The translations under genes were made by a program, and so were the position numbers. Below are positions 42,421-50,225 of a DNA stretch of 64,000 nucleotides, piece after piece. The notes below the pieces were generated by a model, which was not told the DNA's origin, ran no database searches, and saw only the letters and a list, made by a program, of their open reading frames with translations. Each line of letters opens with the position of its first letter. Positions within the stretch are counted from its first letter, which is position 1. The stretch lies in NCBI RefSeq assembly GCF_016862915.1, contig NZ_BONW01000021.1, forward strand, positions 1-64,000, given 5' to 3'. This DNA is from Plantactinospora endophytica. GTDB lineage: Bacteria > Actinomycetota > Actinomycetes > Mycobacteriales > Micromonosporaceae.

Positions 42421-42467
42421 TGCTTGCCGCGTCAAGCAAATAGTCGAGTACTTGCTTTGTCAAGCAA
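42421..42467. promoter_or_regulatory. Two MarR-type operator boxes between the FMN reductase and MarR genes
   Basis: Box 1 is TGCTTG-ccgcgt-CAAGCA (42421-42438). Box 2 carries CTTG-ctttgt-CAAG (42451-42464) and the wider TTGCTT/AAGCAA arms (42452-42467). Both share CTTGn6CAAGCAA and start 28 bp apart, so they lie on nearly the same helix face. Box 2 is just upstream of the marR -10 (TAGTGT, 42477-42482). Confidence 0.7.
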
Positions 42468-42489
42468 TCGCCGTGCTAGTGTGTTCTCC

Positions 42490-42984
42490 ATGACAGCGCC
42501 GTTGCGCCCGTTGAGCAGCGACGAGGAGGCGGTGGTCCGGGCCCTGGGCCGGGCGATCATCGTCGTGCCGCGTGCGCTGGACGCCGACCTGACCCGCGAG
42601 CAACGCCTGTCGATCAACGAGTACGCCGCGCTTATGCACCTCTCCGAGGCACCCGACCGGCTGATGCGGATGAACGAGCTGGCCACCGCCTGCGACCTCT
42701 CGCTCAGCGGGATGACCCGGATCGTCACCCGGCTCGAACAGCAGGGCTTCATCCAGCGGATCCGCTGCCCCGAGGACGCCCGGGGCTGGAACGCCGTGCT
42801 CACCGACGCCGGGCTGACCCGGCTGCGGGAGGCGTACCCGACCCAGCTCGCCAGCGTACGGCGACACGTCGTCGACCATCTCGACGGCCTGGACCTCCGG
42901 CAACTCGCGGACGCGCTGCGCCGCTTCGCGACGACCGGGACCTGCGCGGAGCACTCGGACCCGGCACCCGGGTCCGCCGCCTGA
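42490..42984 (+). CDS. MarR-family transcriptional regulator
   Basis: 164 residues with a winged-helix MarR domain (about 35-130): NEYAALMHLSEAPDRLMRMN, the recognition helix LSLSGMTRIVTRLEQQGFIQR and the wing RCPEDARGWNAVLTDAG. ATG 42490 lies 7 nt after TAGTGT, suggesting a leaderless transcript; a longer frame upstream would run through the operators. It likely represses itself and the divergent FMN reductase. Confidence 0.9.
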   Translation: MTAPLRPLSSDEEAVVRALGRAIIVVPRALDADLTREQRLSINEYAALMHLSEAPDRLMRMNELATACDLSLSGMTRIVTRLEQQGFIQRIRCPEDARGWNAVLTDAGLTRLREAYPTQLASVRRHVVDHLDGLDLRQLADALRRFATTGTCAEHSDPAPGSAA

Positions 42985-43004
42985 CCGAGCCGGCCGCCGA
43001 CCGG

Positions 43005-44339
43005 TCATATCGTGAACGCCGGCTCTTCCGGCGCGGTCGCCCGCTCCACCTCGACGCCCAGGCTCCGCAGGTCGGCGATGAAGTCCGGATAGCCCCGATC
43101 GACGTGGTGCACGTGCGACACCTCGGTCACCCCGTCGGCGCAGAGGCCGGCGATCACCAGTCCGGCGCCGGCCCGGATGTCGGTGGCCCGGACCGGCGCG
43201 CTGGACAGCCGCTCCCGCCCCCGGACCACCGCGTGGTGGCCGTCGGTCTTGATGTCCGCGCCCAGCCGGGCCATCTCGTTCACGAACATGAACCGGCCGT
43301 CGAAGATGTTCTCGGTGACCAGCGAGGCACCCTCGCTCACCGAGGCCAGCCCGATCGCCATCGGCAGCAGGTCGGTGGCGAAGCCCGGGAACGGCAGGGT
43401 GACCACGTCGACCGCCGAGGGTCGCCGGTCCAGCCGTACCCGGAACGCGTCGGGCCGGGTCTCGACCAGGCAACCGGCCGAGACCAGCTTGTCCAGCGCG
43501 ATCTCCAGGAAGGCCGGGCTCGCACCGGTGACCGTGACGTCACCCCGGGTCATCGCCGCCGCGAACGCCCAGGTGCCGGCGACGATCCGGTCGCCGACCG
43601 TGGCGTGCCGGACGGGCCGCAGCTCAGGAACCCCCTCGATGCGCAGCATCGAGGTGCCGGCGCCCTCGATCTTGGCACCCATCCGGGTCAGCATGGTGCA
43701 GATGTCCACGATCTCGGGTTCCCGGGCGGCGTTGTCGATCTCGGTGACGCCCCTGGCCAGTACCGCCGCCATCACCAGGTTCTCCGTGGCGCCGACGCTG
43801 GGGAAGTCGAGCCAGATCGTCGCGCCGCGCAGCCCCCGGGGCGCCGAGGCGATCACGAAACCGTGCTCACCGGAGATCTCCGCGCCCATCCGGGCCAACC
43901 CGGCCACGTGCATGTCCAGGCCGCGCGAACCGATCGCGTCGCCGCCGGGATGGGCCACCCGGACGTACCCGCGCCGGGCCAGCAGCGGGCCGAGCACGCA
44001 GATCGAGGCGCGGAGCCGGCGTACCAGGTCGTAGTCGGCCTCGGTACCCGGATCCGGCGGCACCTCGATGGTCACCGCGCAGGACCGGGGAGCACCGCCG
44101 TCGCCGTCGCCGCCCGCCGGGTCGGCTCCGTCGTCGTCGGCGAACGACACCTGGCAGCCGAGCCGGCGCAGCACCTCGGCCATGATCGCGATGTCGGTGA
44201 TCCGGGGTACGTTCGTGATCACGCTCCGCCCCGGGGCGAGCAGTGCCGCCGCCATCAGCTTCAACGCGGAGTTCTTGGCCCCCACGACGTGCACCTGGCC
44301 GGCGAGCCGGGCACCGCCACTGACTCTGATCACGTCCAC
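43005..44339 (-). CDS. murA: UDP-N-acetylglucosamine 1-carboxyvinyltransferase (MurA) with Asp at the Cys position
   Basis: 444 residues. It transfers enolpyruvate from PEP to UDP-GlcNAc, the first committed step of peptidoglycan synthesis. [56 protein letters not shown] and the repeated double-domain pattern are clear. The active-site Cys of the loop is Asp134 ([10 protein letters not shown]), as in mycobacteria, which predicts fosfomycin insensitivity. An acidic Gly-rich insertion (about residues 68-86) is unusual. Start GTG 44339 is supported by TACGAT 7 nt upstream; longer frames overlap the divergent gene. Confidence 0.92.
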   Translation of the reverse strand: MDVIRVSGGARLAGQVHVVGAKNSALKLMAAALLAPGRSVITNVPRITDIAIMAEVLRRLGCQVSFADDDGADPAGGDGDGGAPRSCAVTIEVPPDPGTEADYDLVRRLRASICVLGPLLARRGYVRVAHPGGDAIGSRGLDMHVAGLARMGAEISGEHGFVIASAPRGLRGATIWLDFPSVGATENLVMAAVLARGVTEIDNAAREPEIVDICTMLTRMGAKIEGAGTSMLRIEGVPELRPVRHATVGDRIVAGTWAFAAAMTRGDVTVTGASPAFLEIALDKLVSAGCLVETRPDAFRVRLDRRPSAVDVVTLPFPGFATDLLPMAIGLASVSEGASLVTENIFDGRFMFVNEMARLGADIKTDGHHAVVRGRERLSSAPVRATDIRAGAGLVIAGLCADGVTEVSHVHHVDRGYPDFIADLRSLGVEVERATAPEEPAFTI

Positions 44340-44346
44340 GTCGCAA

Positions 44347-44352
44347 ATCGTA
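44347..44352 (-). promoter_or_regulatory. -10 box TACGAT of leaderless murA
   Basis: TACGAT (minus strand) ends 7 nt before GTG 44339; no ribosome site. Confidence 0.5.
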
Positions 44353-44444
44353 GAGTCGTCCGCCCCGCCCGGCCCGAAGCCGTCCGGCCAGCCCGGCTCC
44401 GCCGCCGCCCCGGGCCGCGCGGCCGTGGCCGGGGTCGACGTCCG

Positions 44445-44450
44445 TACGCT
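44445..44450 (+). promoter_or_regulatory. -10 box TACGCT of the leaderless adenosyltransferase gene
   Basis: TACGCT ends 7 nt before the ATG at 44458; no ribosome site. Confidence 0.5.
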
Positions 44451-44457
44451 GTTCGTC

Positions 44458-45030
44458 ATGGCCGTCCACCTCACCCGCATCTACACCAGGACCGGCGACG
44501 CCGGCACGACCAGGCTGAGCAACAACGAAGAGGTCGCCAAGACCGACCCGCGGATCGGCGCGTACGCCGACGTCGACGAGTGCAACGCGGCGATCGGGGT
44601 GGCGCTGGCGCTCGGCCATCTCGACGAGGACGTCCGGGGCGTGCTCGGCACGATCCAGAACGACCTCTTCGACGTCGGCGCCGACCTGGCCACCCCGGTC
44701 GAGCCCGAGCCGGCGTACCCGCCGCTACGGGTCACCGAGGAGTACGTGCGGCGCCTGGAGGGCTGGTGCGACCGGTACAACGCCCGACTGGCCAAACTCG
44801 ACTCCTTCGTCCTGCCCGGCGGCACTCCGGGAGCGGCGCTGCTGCACGTGGCGCGCACCGTCGCCCGGCGCGCCGAGCGCTCGGCCTGGGCCCTGGTCAG
44901 CCACGAACCAGATCGAACCAACACTCTTCCGGCAAAGTATCTCAACCGCCTCTCGGATCTGCTGTTCATCCTGGCAAGAACCGCAAATCCGGCCGGCGAT
45001 GTGCTATGGGTCCCGGGTGCCCAGCGCTGA
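44458..45030 (+). CDS. Cob(I)yrinic acid a,c-diamide adenosyltransferase, PduO type
   Basis: 190 residues. It makes adenosylcobalamin from cob(I)alamin and ATP. PduO hallmarks: [15 protein letters not shown] (ATP-binding N-terminus), [45 protein letters not shown] and [13 protein letters not shown]. Length is typical. Divergent from murA with a 118-bp shared region in which both promoters appear leaderless. Confidence 0.93.
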   Translation: MAVHLTRIYTRTGDAGTTRLSNNEEVAKTDPRIGAYADVDECNAAIGVALALGHLDEDVRGVLGTIQNDLFDVGADLATPVEPEPAYPPLRVTEEYVRRLEGWCDRYNARLAKLDSFVLPGGTPGAALLHVARTVARRAERSAWALVSHEPDRTNTLPAKYLNRLSDLLFILARTANPAGDVLWVPGAQR

Positions 45031-45061
45031 TCCGCCCGACCCCGGGACGGTATTGCCCGGT

Positions 45062-45496
45062 GTGACCCCCGAGCAGTCATCCGTCCCGCCTGGCGGACTG
45101 CACCACGTCGAGATCTGGGTACCGGACCTCGACCGGGCGACGGCGAGCTGGGGCTGGCTGCTCGGCGAGCTGGGCTGGACGGCGTACCAGAACTGGCCGG
45201 CCGGCCGCTCCTGGCGGCTCGGCCCGACCTATCTGGTGCTGGAGTGCTCGCCCGCGCTGTCGTCCCGGCGGCACGACCGGCTCGCGCCCGGACTCAACCA
45301 CCTGGCCTTCCACGCCGGCCCGCCCGCCGAGGTGGACCGGCTCGTCGCGCAGGCCCCCGGGTACGGCTGGACGTTGCTCTTCGCCGACCGCCACCCGTAC
45401 GCCGGCGGGCCGGAGAACTACGCCGGCTACCTCACCGACGAGTCCGGGTTCGAGGTGGAACTCTGCGCCTCGTCAGGTCCCGTCCCCGGCATCTGA
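45062..45496 (+). CDS. VOC (glyoxalase/bleomycin resistance) family protein
   Basis: 144 residues from GTG 45062 (an earlier in-frame start would overlap the adenosyltransferase gene). Two beta-alpha-beta-beta-beta halves with metal-ligand candidates His in LHHVEIWVPD, Glu in YLVLEC, His in NHLAFHA and Glu in FEVELCA. Metal-dependent lyase, isomerase, dioxygenase or sequestering roles are all possible in this fold. Its 3' end overlaps the convergent dedA-like gene by 24 nt. Confidence 0.82.
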   Translation: MTPEQSSVPPGGLHHVEIWVPDLDRATASWGWLLGELGWTAYQNWPAGRSWRLGPTYLVLECSPALSSRRHDRLAPGLNHLAFHAGPPAEVDRLVAQAPGYGWTLLFADRHPYAGGPENYAGYLTDESGFEVELCASSGPVPGI

Positions 45497-46324
45497 CCGG
45501 CCGGACGCCTCCCGGCCCGCCGGTGCGCGCCGCCGACCCGTGGGGCCGGTCGGCCGGCGCGGCTGCCGCAGCGGCGAGAAGCGGACCGACCGGAGTCGCC
45601 GACGCGGTGTCGACAGTCCCGGGCCGGCCTCCTGGTCGGCGGGTCGGCGGTCCGGATCGCCCCGGCCCCGGCGAGCTGGCGGTGCCGGTCGGGTGCTGCC
45701 GGCGTACCCGGTCGGGCCGGAACGGAGCCGGCGGTGCAGCCACCAGCCGGCCAGCACCACGGCGGCGGCCACCAGCACCAGTCCGGCGGCCGGGCCGACC
45801 ATCCCGGTGAGCCGGGTGTAGGAGGCCCCGACCCCGTAACCGGCCAGGATGGTGCCCGGCACCCAGACCGCGACCCCGAGCGCGTTGAAGAGCACGAACC
45901 GCCGGTACGGCACCCCGGCGGCCCCGGCCACCCGGGCGACGAGGGTACGCCCGAACGCCAGCCACCGGCCGACGAGGATCGCCGGACCGCCCCGCGCGAC
46001 GACCATCGCCTCGGCCCGCCGCCAGCGCTCCGCCCCGATCCACCGGGCCAGCCGACCCGCCCGGACCCGGGGGCCGACCAGCCGCCCCTCCAGGTAGCCG
46101 AGCTGGTCACCGGCGAAGGCGGCGAGGGTGCAGACGGTCAGCGCGGTGAACAGGTCGAGATATCCGCTTCGGGCCAGCAGCCCGACCGCGAGCATCGTGC
46201 TGGCGGCCGGTACCAGGATGCCGGCCAGCACACCCACCTCGGCGGCGAGCAGCGCCCCGGCGACCAGGTACAGCCAGCCCGGCGACAGGGTGCTGAGCCG
46301 GTCGACGAGTCCAGTGGGATCCAC
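45473..46324 (-). CDS. DedA family membrane protein
   Basis: 283 residues. DedA/VTT domain (about 15-190): LVPAASTMLAVGLLARSG, FAGDQLGYLEGRLVG, GGPAILVGRWLAFGRTLVARVAGAAG and FVLFNALGVAVWVPGTILAGYGVG, with the conserved Arg of the family. The C-terminal 75 residues are an Arg/Pro-rich, likely disordered tail. Family members scramble or flip lipids such as undecaprenyl phosphate; substrate not assignable. Convergent 24-nt overlap with the VOC gene. Confidence 0.88.
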   Translation of the reverse strand: MDPTGLVDRLSTLSPGWLYLVAGALLAAEVGVLAGILVPAASTMLAVGLLARSGYLDLFTALTVCTLAAFAGDQLGYLEGRLVGPRVRAGRLARWIGAERWRRAEAMVVARGGPAILVGRWLAFGRTLVARVAGAAGVPYRRFVLFNALGVAVWVPGTILAGYGVGASYTRLTGMVGPAAGLVLVAAAVVLAGWWLHRRLRSGPTGYAGSTRPAPPARRGRGDPDRRPADQEAGPGLSTPRRRLRSVRFSPLRQPRRPTGPTGRRRAPAGREASGRSDAGDGT

Positions 46325-46436
46325 CCCTACACGGTGCCCGGCCGGACCGCTGGTCGGCGTCGTGCCGCCGGTCGTACCGGCTCCGCCGAGTGGCCGGCGG
46401 AAGGCTCTCCTCCCCTAGGGGAACTCCCCGTCCGGT

Positions 46437-47168
46437 TCACCGACCGCCGCCGCGGCCGGCGGGCTCCCGGCCCGGGCCGTCCGGGATCGGCCGGAAGTCG
46501 TCGTCGACCAGGCCGAGCCGGTGCGCGACCACGGCCGCCTGCACCCGGTTGCGCAGCCCGAGCTTCTCCATCGCCGCCGAGACGTGCGTCTTGACCGTGG
46601 TCACGCCCAGGTGCATCCGCGCGGCGATCTCGGCGTTGGAGAGCCCGGCGCCGACCAGGGCCAACACCTCGCGTTCCCGGCCGCTGAGCAGTCGCCGGCC
46701 CGACGGCCGCAGGCTGTCCGCCCCGCGTTCGGCGTCCTCGGTGTGCGCCCGCAGCGCCCGGTGCACGATCCGGGAAAGCACGGCCGGCGCGAGCAACGGC
46801 TCACCCCGGGCCGCCCGGCCGACCGCGTCCACCAGGTCCTCCGGGGCGCCGTCCTTGACCAGGTAGCCGATCGCGCCGGCACCGAGCGCCCCGTAGATGT
46901 TGGCGTCGTCGGCGAAGGTGGTCAGCACCAGCACCCGGGTCGCCGGATGCTGGTCGAGGATCCGACGGGTCGCCTCGATGCCGTCCATCCGGGGCATCCG
47001 CAGGTCCATCAGCACCACGTCCGGGCGGAGCCGCTCGGCCAGCCGTACCGCCTCCCGCCCGTCGCCGGCCTCGCCGACGATGTCGAACCCGCCTGCGGTA
47101 CGCAGCAGCAGCGTCACGCCGGCCCGGACCAGGGCCTGGTCGTCGACGACGAGGACTCGTACGGTCAC
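46437..47168 (-). CDS. NarL/LuxR-type response regulator
   Basis: 243 residues. Receiver domain (about 3-120): VVDDQ acidic pocket, phospho-acceptor Asp in VVLMDLRMPRMDG (about residue 54), Thr in VLVLTTF, Lys in YLVKDG. LuxR HTH (about 160-225): LSGREREVLALVGAGLSNAE and VTTVKTHVSAAMEKLGLRNR. Its start overlaps the histidine kinase stop by 4 nt, so the two are cotranslated. Confidence 0.93.
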   Translation of the reverse strand: MTVRVLVVDDQALVRAGVTLLLRTAGGFDIVGEAGDGREAVRLAERLRPDVVLMDLRMPRMDGIEATRRILDQHPATRVLVLTTFADDANIYGALGAGAIGYLVKDGAPEDLVDAVGRAARGEPLLAPAVLSRIVHRALRAHTEDAERGADSLRPSGRRLLSGREREVLALVGAGLSNAEIAARMHLGVTTVKTHVSAAMEKLGLRNRVQAAVVAHRLGLVDDDFRPIPDGPGREPAGRGGGR

Positions 47169-48397
47169 CGGGACCGCCCGGCCGGTTCCGCGTCGACCGT
47201 CCGGGTCGACGTCTTCTCCCGGATGGTCGGCGTCTTCTCCCGGATCGGCAGGTGTACGGCGAGCCGCCAGCCGCCACCGCCGGTGGGACCGGCCAGCAGC
47301 GTGCCGCCGAGCAGCCGGACGCGTTCCCGCATCCCGGCCAGCCCGTGTCCGGAGGGTGGCAGCAGTGACGGCCGGGGCTGTTCCGGGCCGCTGTCGACCA
47401 CCTCGACCAGCAGCCCGGTGCCGTCCGGCCGGATGTCGACCGAGGCGGTCGCCCCCGGTCCGGCGTGCTTGAGCGTGTTGGTCAGCCCTTCCTGGACCAC
47501 CCGGGCGGCGGTGGTACGCACCACCAGTGGCGCCTCGCCGACGTCGTCGGCAAGGTTCATCCGGACCGTCACCCCGGCCGCCCGGACCCGCTGCTCCGCA
47601 TCCATGATCAACTGCTCCGGTTCGATCGGCGGTCCACCGGCCACGACCGCGTCCGGGTCGCGCAGCACCTCCAACAGTGCCCGCAGTTCGTCGAGCACCT
47701 GGCCGGCGGTGACCCGCAACTCCCCCAACGCCTGCACCGCGTCGTCCACCCGGCCGGTACGCCGGGCCGCGTACTGCGCCGCGCCGGCCTGGAGGGCGAT
47801 CGCCCCCACGTGGTGCGCGACGATGTCGTGCAGGTCACGGGCGATCGCCGCCCGCTCGGCCAGCCGCGCCGCCCGGGTCTGGATCTCCTGCTGCTCCTCG
47901 ACGTCCCGGGCCCGTTCCTCGGCCGACTGGGCCACCCGGCGTACCCCGCCGAGGTAGCGGGCCAGCCAGACCGGGGCGACGCAGATCCCGAAGAACCCGG
48001 CGAGCTGGACGAGCCCCTGCTGCCCCGGAAGCAGTCCGGCGCTGCCGGGGCCGATCACGTACACCAGCGAGGCCGCGTACGACAGCCCCAGCGCCACCGC
48101 CGTCACCGGCCAACTGGCGGAGTACGCGATGAGCCCGAGCGCGATCATGGCGCCGACCTGGGCGACGTCGCCGCTCAGCGGGGTGGTCCAGTTGGCGAGG
48201 CCGAGCAGCAGGCACTCGGCCAGCAGTACCGGCCACGGCCACCGGCGGGCCGCCACCAGGAGCAGCCCGGCGGCCACCGTCACCGCCATCGGCAGCGGCT
48301 CGCTCCCCAGCACGGGCCAGCCGATCTTGGCCAGCCCGAAGGCGCCCCCGACCAGGCCCATCAGCACATCGGGCCACCACCTCCGCTGATCCCGCAC
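47165..48397 (-). CDS. Sensor histidine kinase (HisKA_3/NarX-DesK type)
   Basis: 410 residues. About five membrane helices in the first 150 residues with little extracytoplasmic sequence, then a HisKA_3 dimerisation helix with phospho-acceptor His in AIARDLHDIVAHHVGAI (about residue 196) and a HATPase domain (VVQEGLTNTLKHAG, GHGLAGMRERVRLLGG). The last codons contain a tandem 21-bp duplication (47206-47247) encoding repeated IREKT. GTG start 48397 with TATCGT (48405-48410) 7 nt upstream suggests a leaderless mRNA. Signal unknown. Confidence 0.92.
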   Translation of the reverse strand: MRDQRRWWPDVLMGLVGGAFGLAKIGWPVLGSEPLPMAVTVAAGLLLVAARRWPWPVLLAECLLLGLANWTTPLSGDVAQVGAMIALGLIAYSASWPVTAVALGLSYAASLVYVIGPGSAGLLPGQQGLVQLAGFFGICVAPVWLARYLGGVRRVAQSAEERARDVEEQQEIQTRAARLAERAAIARDLHDIVAHHVGAIALQAGAAQYAARRTGRVDDAVQALGELRVTAGQVLDELRALLEVLRDPDAVVAGGPPIEPEQLIMDAEQRVRAAGVTVRMNLADDVGEAPLVVRTTAARVVQEGLTNTLKHAGPGATASVDIRPDGTGLLVEVVDSGPEQPRPSLLPPSGHGLAGMRERVRLLGGTLLAGPTGGGGWRLAVHLPIREKTPTIREKTSTRTVDAEPAGRSR

Positions 48398-48404
48398 CTG
48401 GGCA

Positions 48405-48410
48405 ACGATA
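48405..48410 (-). promoter_or_regulatory. -10 box TATCGT of the leaderless two-component operon
   Basis: TATCGT (minus strand) ends 7 nt before the GTG of the histidine kinase gene. Confidence 0.5.
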
Positions 48411-48515
48411 CGGAGCCGGAGGTCAGGCGGCGACTCCTGCCATCGGCCCCGACACCTCCTCCGAGTGGCCGGTACACCGACCGGCCGGACGACAACGAAG
48501 GATGATCAGGTCGCC

Positions 48516-48521
48516 TAGCTT
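48516..48521 (+). promoter_or_regulatory. -10 box TAGCTT of a leaderless methyltransferase gene
   Basis: TAGCTT ends 6 nt before GTG 48528; no ribosome site. Confidence 0.45.
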
Positions 48522-48527
48522 CGGTCC

Positions 48528-49217
48528 GTGCCCACCGAGATGATCTCGTTTTTGGCCCAGTTCGCCCGCTCCCCCCTGGCGACCGGCGCCATCGCGCCCA
48601 GCGGGGTACCGCTCGCCGAGCGGATAACCGCGTCGATCCCGCGCAGCGGTGATCCGCTGGTGGTCGAGCTCGGTCCGGGTACCGGGGCGTTCACCCGGGT
48701 GATCCAGCGCCGGCTGGCCGGCCAGGGGCGGCATCTCGCGCTGGAGATCAACCCGACCTTCGCCGAGCGCCTGGCCCGGGAGTTTCCCGGAGTCGACGTG
48801 CTGGAGGCCGACGCCGGAGCGCTGCCCGGGCTGCTCGCCGAGCGGGACCTGCCGCCGGCCCAGGTGATCGTCAGCGGCCTACCGTGGGCCGTGTTCAGCG
48901 CGCAGAAGCAGCGGGAGATCCTCGGCTCGGTCGTCGAGGCCCTCGCCGACGACGGCGTCTTCACCACCTTCGCCTACCAGCACGCCCGCTGGTCGCCCCC
49001 GGCCCGCCGGCTGCACCGCAACCTGCGGGAGCTGTTCGAGGAGGTCGTGGTCGGGGCGACGGTCTGGGCCAACCTGCCGCCGGCGATGGTCTACCACTGC
49101 CGCCGACCGATCCGGCACCTGCCGGGCGAGGAACGCGGCGCGTCGGGCCGCCACCCCGGGCCGGCCCGACCGGGGAACCGGTCCGCGCAACGCGGACCGG
49201 AGCCGAGCCGCCCCTGA
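48528..49217 (+). CDS. Class I methyltransferase (PmtA / rRNA-dimethylase-like)
   Basis: 229 residues. N-terminal FLAQFARSPLATGAIAPSG, SAM motif VVELGPGTGAFTRVI (about 44-58), motif II ALEINPTFAERLARE and the acceptor-side motif IVSGLPWAVFS resemble phospholipid N-methyltransferases of the PmtA group and KsgA-like enzymes. The C-terminal 40 residues are Arg/Pro-rich. Membrane-lipid methylation is the best guess; rRNA or small-molecule methylation cannot be excluded. Confidence 0.82.
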   Translation: MPTEMISFLAQFARSPLATGAIAPSGVPLAERITASIPRSGDPLVVELGPGTGAFTRVIQRRLAGQGRHLALEINPTFAERLAREFPGVDVLEADAGALPGLLAERDLPPAQVIVSGLPWAVFSAQKQREILGSVVEALADDGVFTTFAYQHARWSPPARRLHRNLRELFEEVVVGATVWANLPPAMVYHCRRPIRHLPGEERGASGRHPGPARPGNRSAQRGPEPSRP

Positions 49218-49220
49218 CCC

Positions 49221-49268
49221 GACGCCGCCCGCTTCCGCACCGGCCACCCCGCCCGCTTCCGCACCCGC
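49221..49268 (+). repeat. Two tandem 24-bp repeats
   Basis: Units at 49221-49244 and 49245-49268 begin CGCCCGCTTCCGCACC and differ at one base. They lie between the convergent methyltransferase and DUF2550 genes. No coding role. Confidence 0.75.
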
Positions 49269-49340
49269 CACCCCAGACGCGCCGGCCGCACCGGATCGAC
49301 GCTGTCGACCACCGTGTCGCCCCTGGCCCGACGCCGTCGC

Positions 49341-49378
49341 GCCCCGACCCGCGCACCGGATGGTGCCCTGGTCGGGGC
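49341..49378. terminator. Bidirectional terminator-like hairpin
   Basis: GCCCCGACC (49341-49349) pairs with GGTCGGGGC (49370-49378), and an inner GCACC/GGTGC extends the stem. It lies between convergent genes ending at 49217 (plus) and 49400 (minus), so it could stop both. Confidence 0.65.
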
Positions 49379-49399
49379 TGGTCGTGTAGCGGTCGGGGC

Positions 49400-49840
49400 T
49401 CAGTCGCGCAGGACCAAATGAGAAACCGCCCCCGGAGGGGCGGACTCAAGCCAGGAGAGAAAGCCGGTGACCGTGGACTTCGCCATCGCGATCTCCACGG
49501 GTGCCTGGTGACTGACACATCGCAGGATCACCCAGTCCGCAGGCATGATCAGCCGCTCCTGGCCCTCGGGCAGCCGTCGACGCTCCACCGCCAGGCCGCG
49601 CCGGGACAGCACCCGTTTGGGCCGGAGCGCGAAGCTGAACATCCGGTACCAACGGAGTTCGGTCTCGGCGAACCGGGCGAAGCCCGGCGACCAGCCACGG
49701 CCGTCGAGGATCGTCGAGACCCGCACGCTGAGCCGGATGATCCCGCCGGACCGGGTCATCAGGGCCCGCCGGACGAAGAGTGCCGCGACCGCGAGGAGCA
49801 GCACAAGTACGCCGATTCCGATCCAACGCAAGACCAGCAT
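49400..49840 (-). CDS. DUF2550 family membrane protein
   Basis: 146 residues. One N-terminal membrane helix (VLRWIGIGVLVLLLAVAALFV) and a cytoplasmic DUF2550 domain (WSPGFARFAETELRWYRMFSF, LIMPADWVILRC). This gene is a standard neighbour after atpC in actinobacteria. 12 bp separate it from atpC, so it belongs to the same message. Function unknown. Confidence 0.88.
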   Translation of the reverse strand: MLVLRWIGIGVLVLLLAVAALFVRRALMTRSGGIIRLSVRVSTILDGRGWSPGFARFAETELRWYRMFSFALRPKRVLSRRGLAVERRRLPEGQERLIMPADWVILRCVSHQAPVEIAMAKSTVTGFLSWLESAPPGAVSHLVLRD

Positions 49841-49852
49841 CGACGTGGCTGG

Positions 49853-50134
49853 TCAGTGGCTCGCGGACTCGGTCACCGGGCTGGCGCTCTCGGCCAGCAC
49901 CGTGACACCGGAGCCGGTCACCGAGAGGAAGCCGCCGTTCACCTCGTAGGTCAACTGCTCGCCACCGGCCAACTTGATGCGTACCTGGCCGGGCTCGGCG
50001 AGCTGACCGAGCAGCGGCGCGTGTCCCGGCAGAACCCCGAGCTCGCCCTCGGTCGTCCGTGCGACGACCATTTCGGCCTCGCCCGTCCAGATCTTTTCCT
50101 CGACGGCGACGAGTTCGACCTGAAGCTGTGCCAC
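49853..50134 (-). CDS. atpC: F0F1 ATP synthase epsilon subunit
   Basis: 93 residues, the short actinobacterial form consisting of little more than the N-terminal beta sandwich (VELVAVEEKIWTGEAEMVVA, TTEGELGVLPGHAPLLGQL, GGFLSVTG); the C-terminal helices are largely missing. It is part of the central stalk and contacts gamma. GTG start with AAGGAG upstream. Unlike the usual atpD-atpC adjacency, two LCP genes separate it from atpD. Confidence 0.93.
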   Translation of the reverse strand: MAQLQVELVAVEEKIWTGEAEMVVARTTEGELGVLPGHAPLLGQLAEPGQVRIKLAGGEQLTYEVNGGFLSVTGSGVTVLAESASPVTESASH

Positions 50135-50225
50135 GCTGTCTCCTTGCTGCGGCGGCGGGATTGGGGAAAGTCTAATCCGGCTCCCGCCGCCGCTCCCAGC
50201 CGGGTGGCTCCTCTCTCCGGGACGC

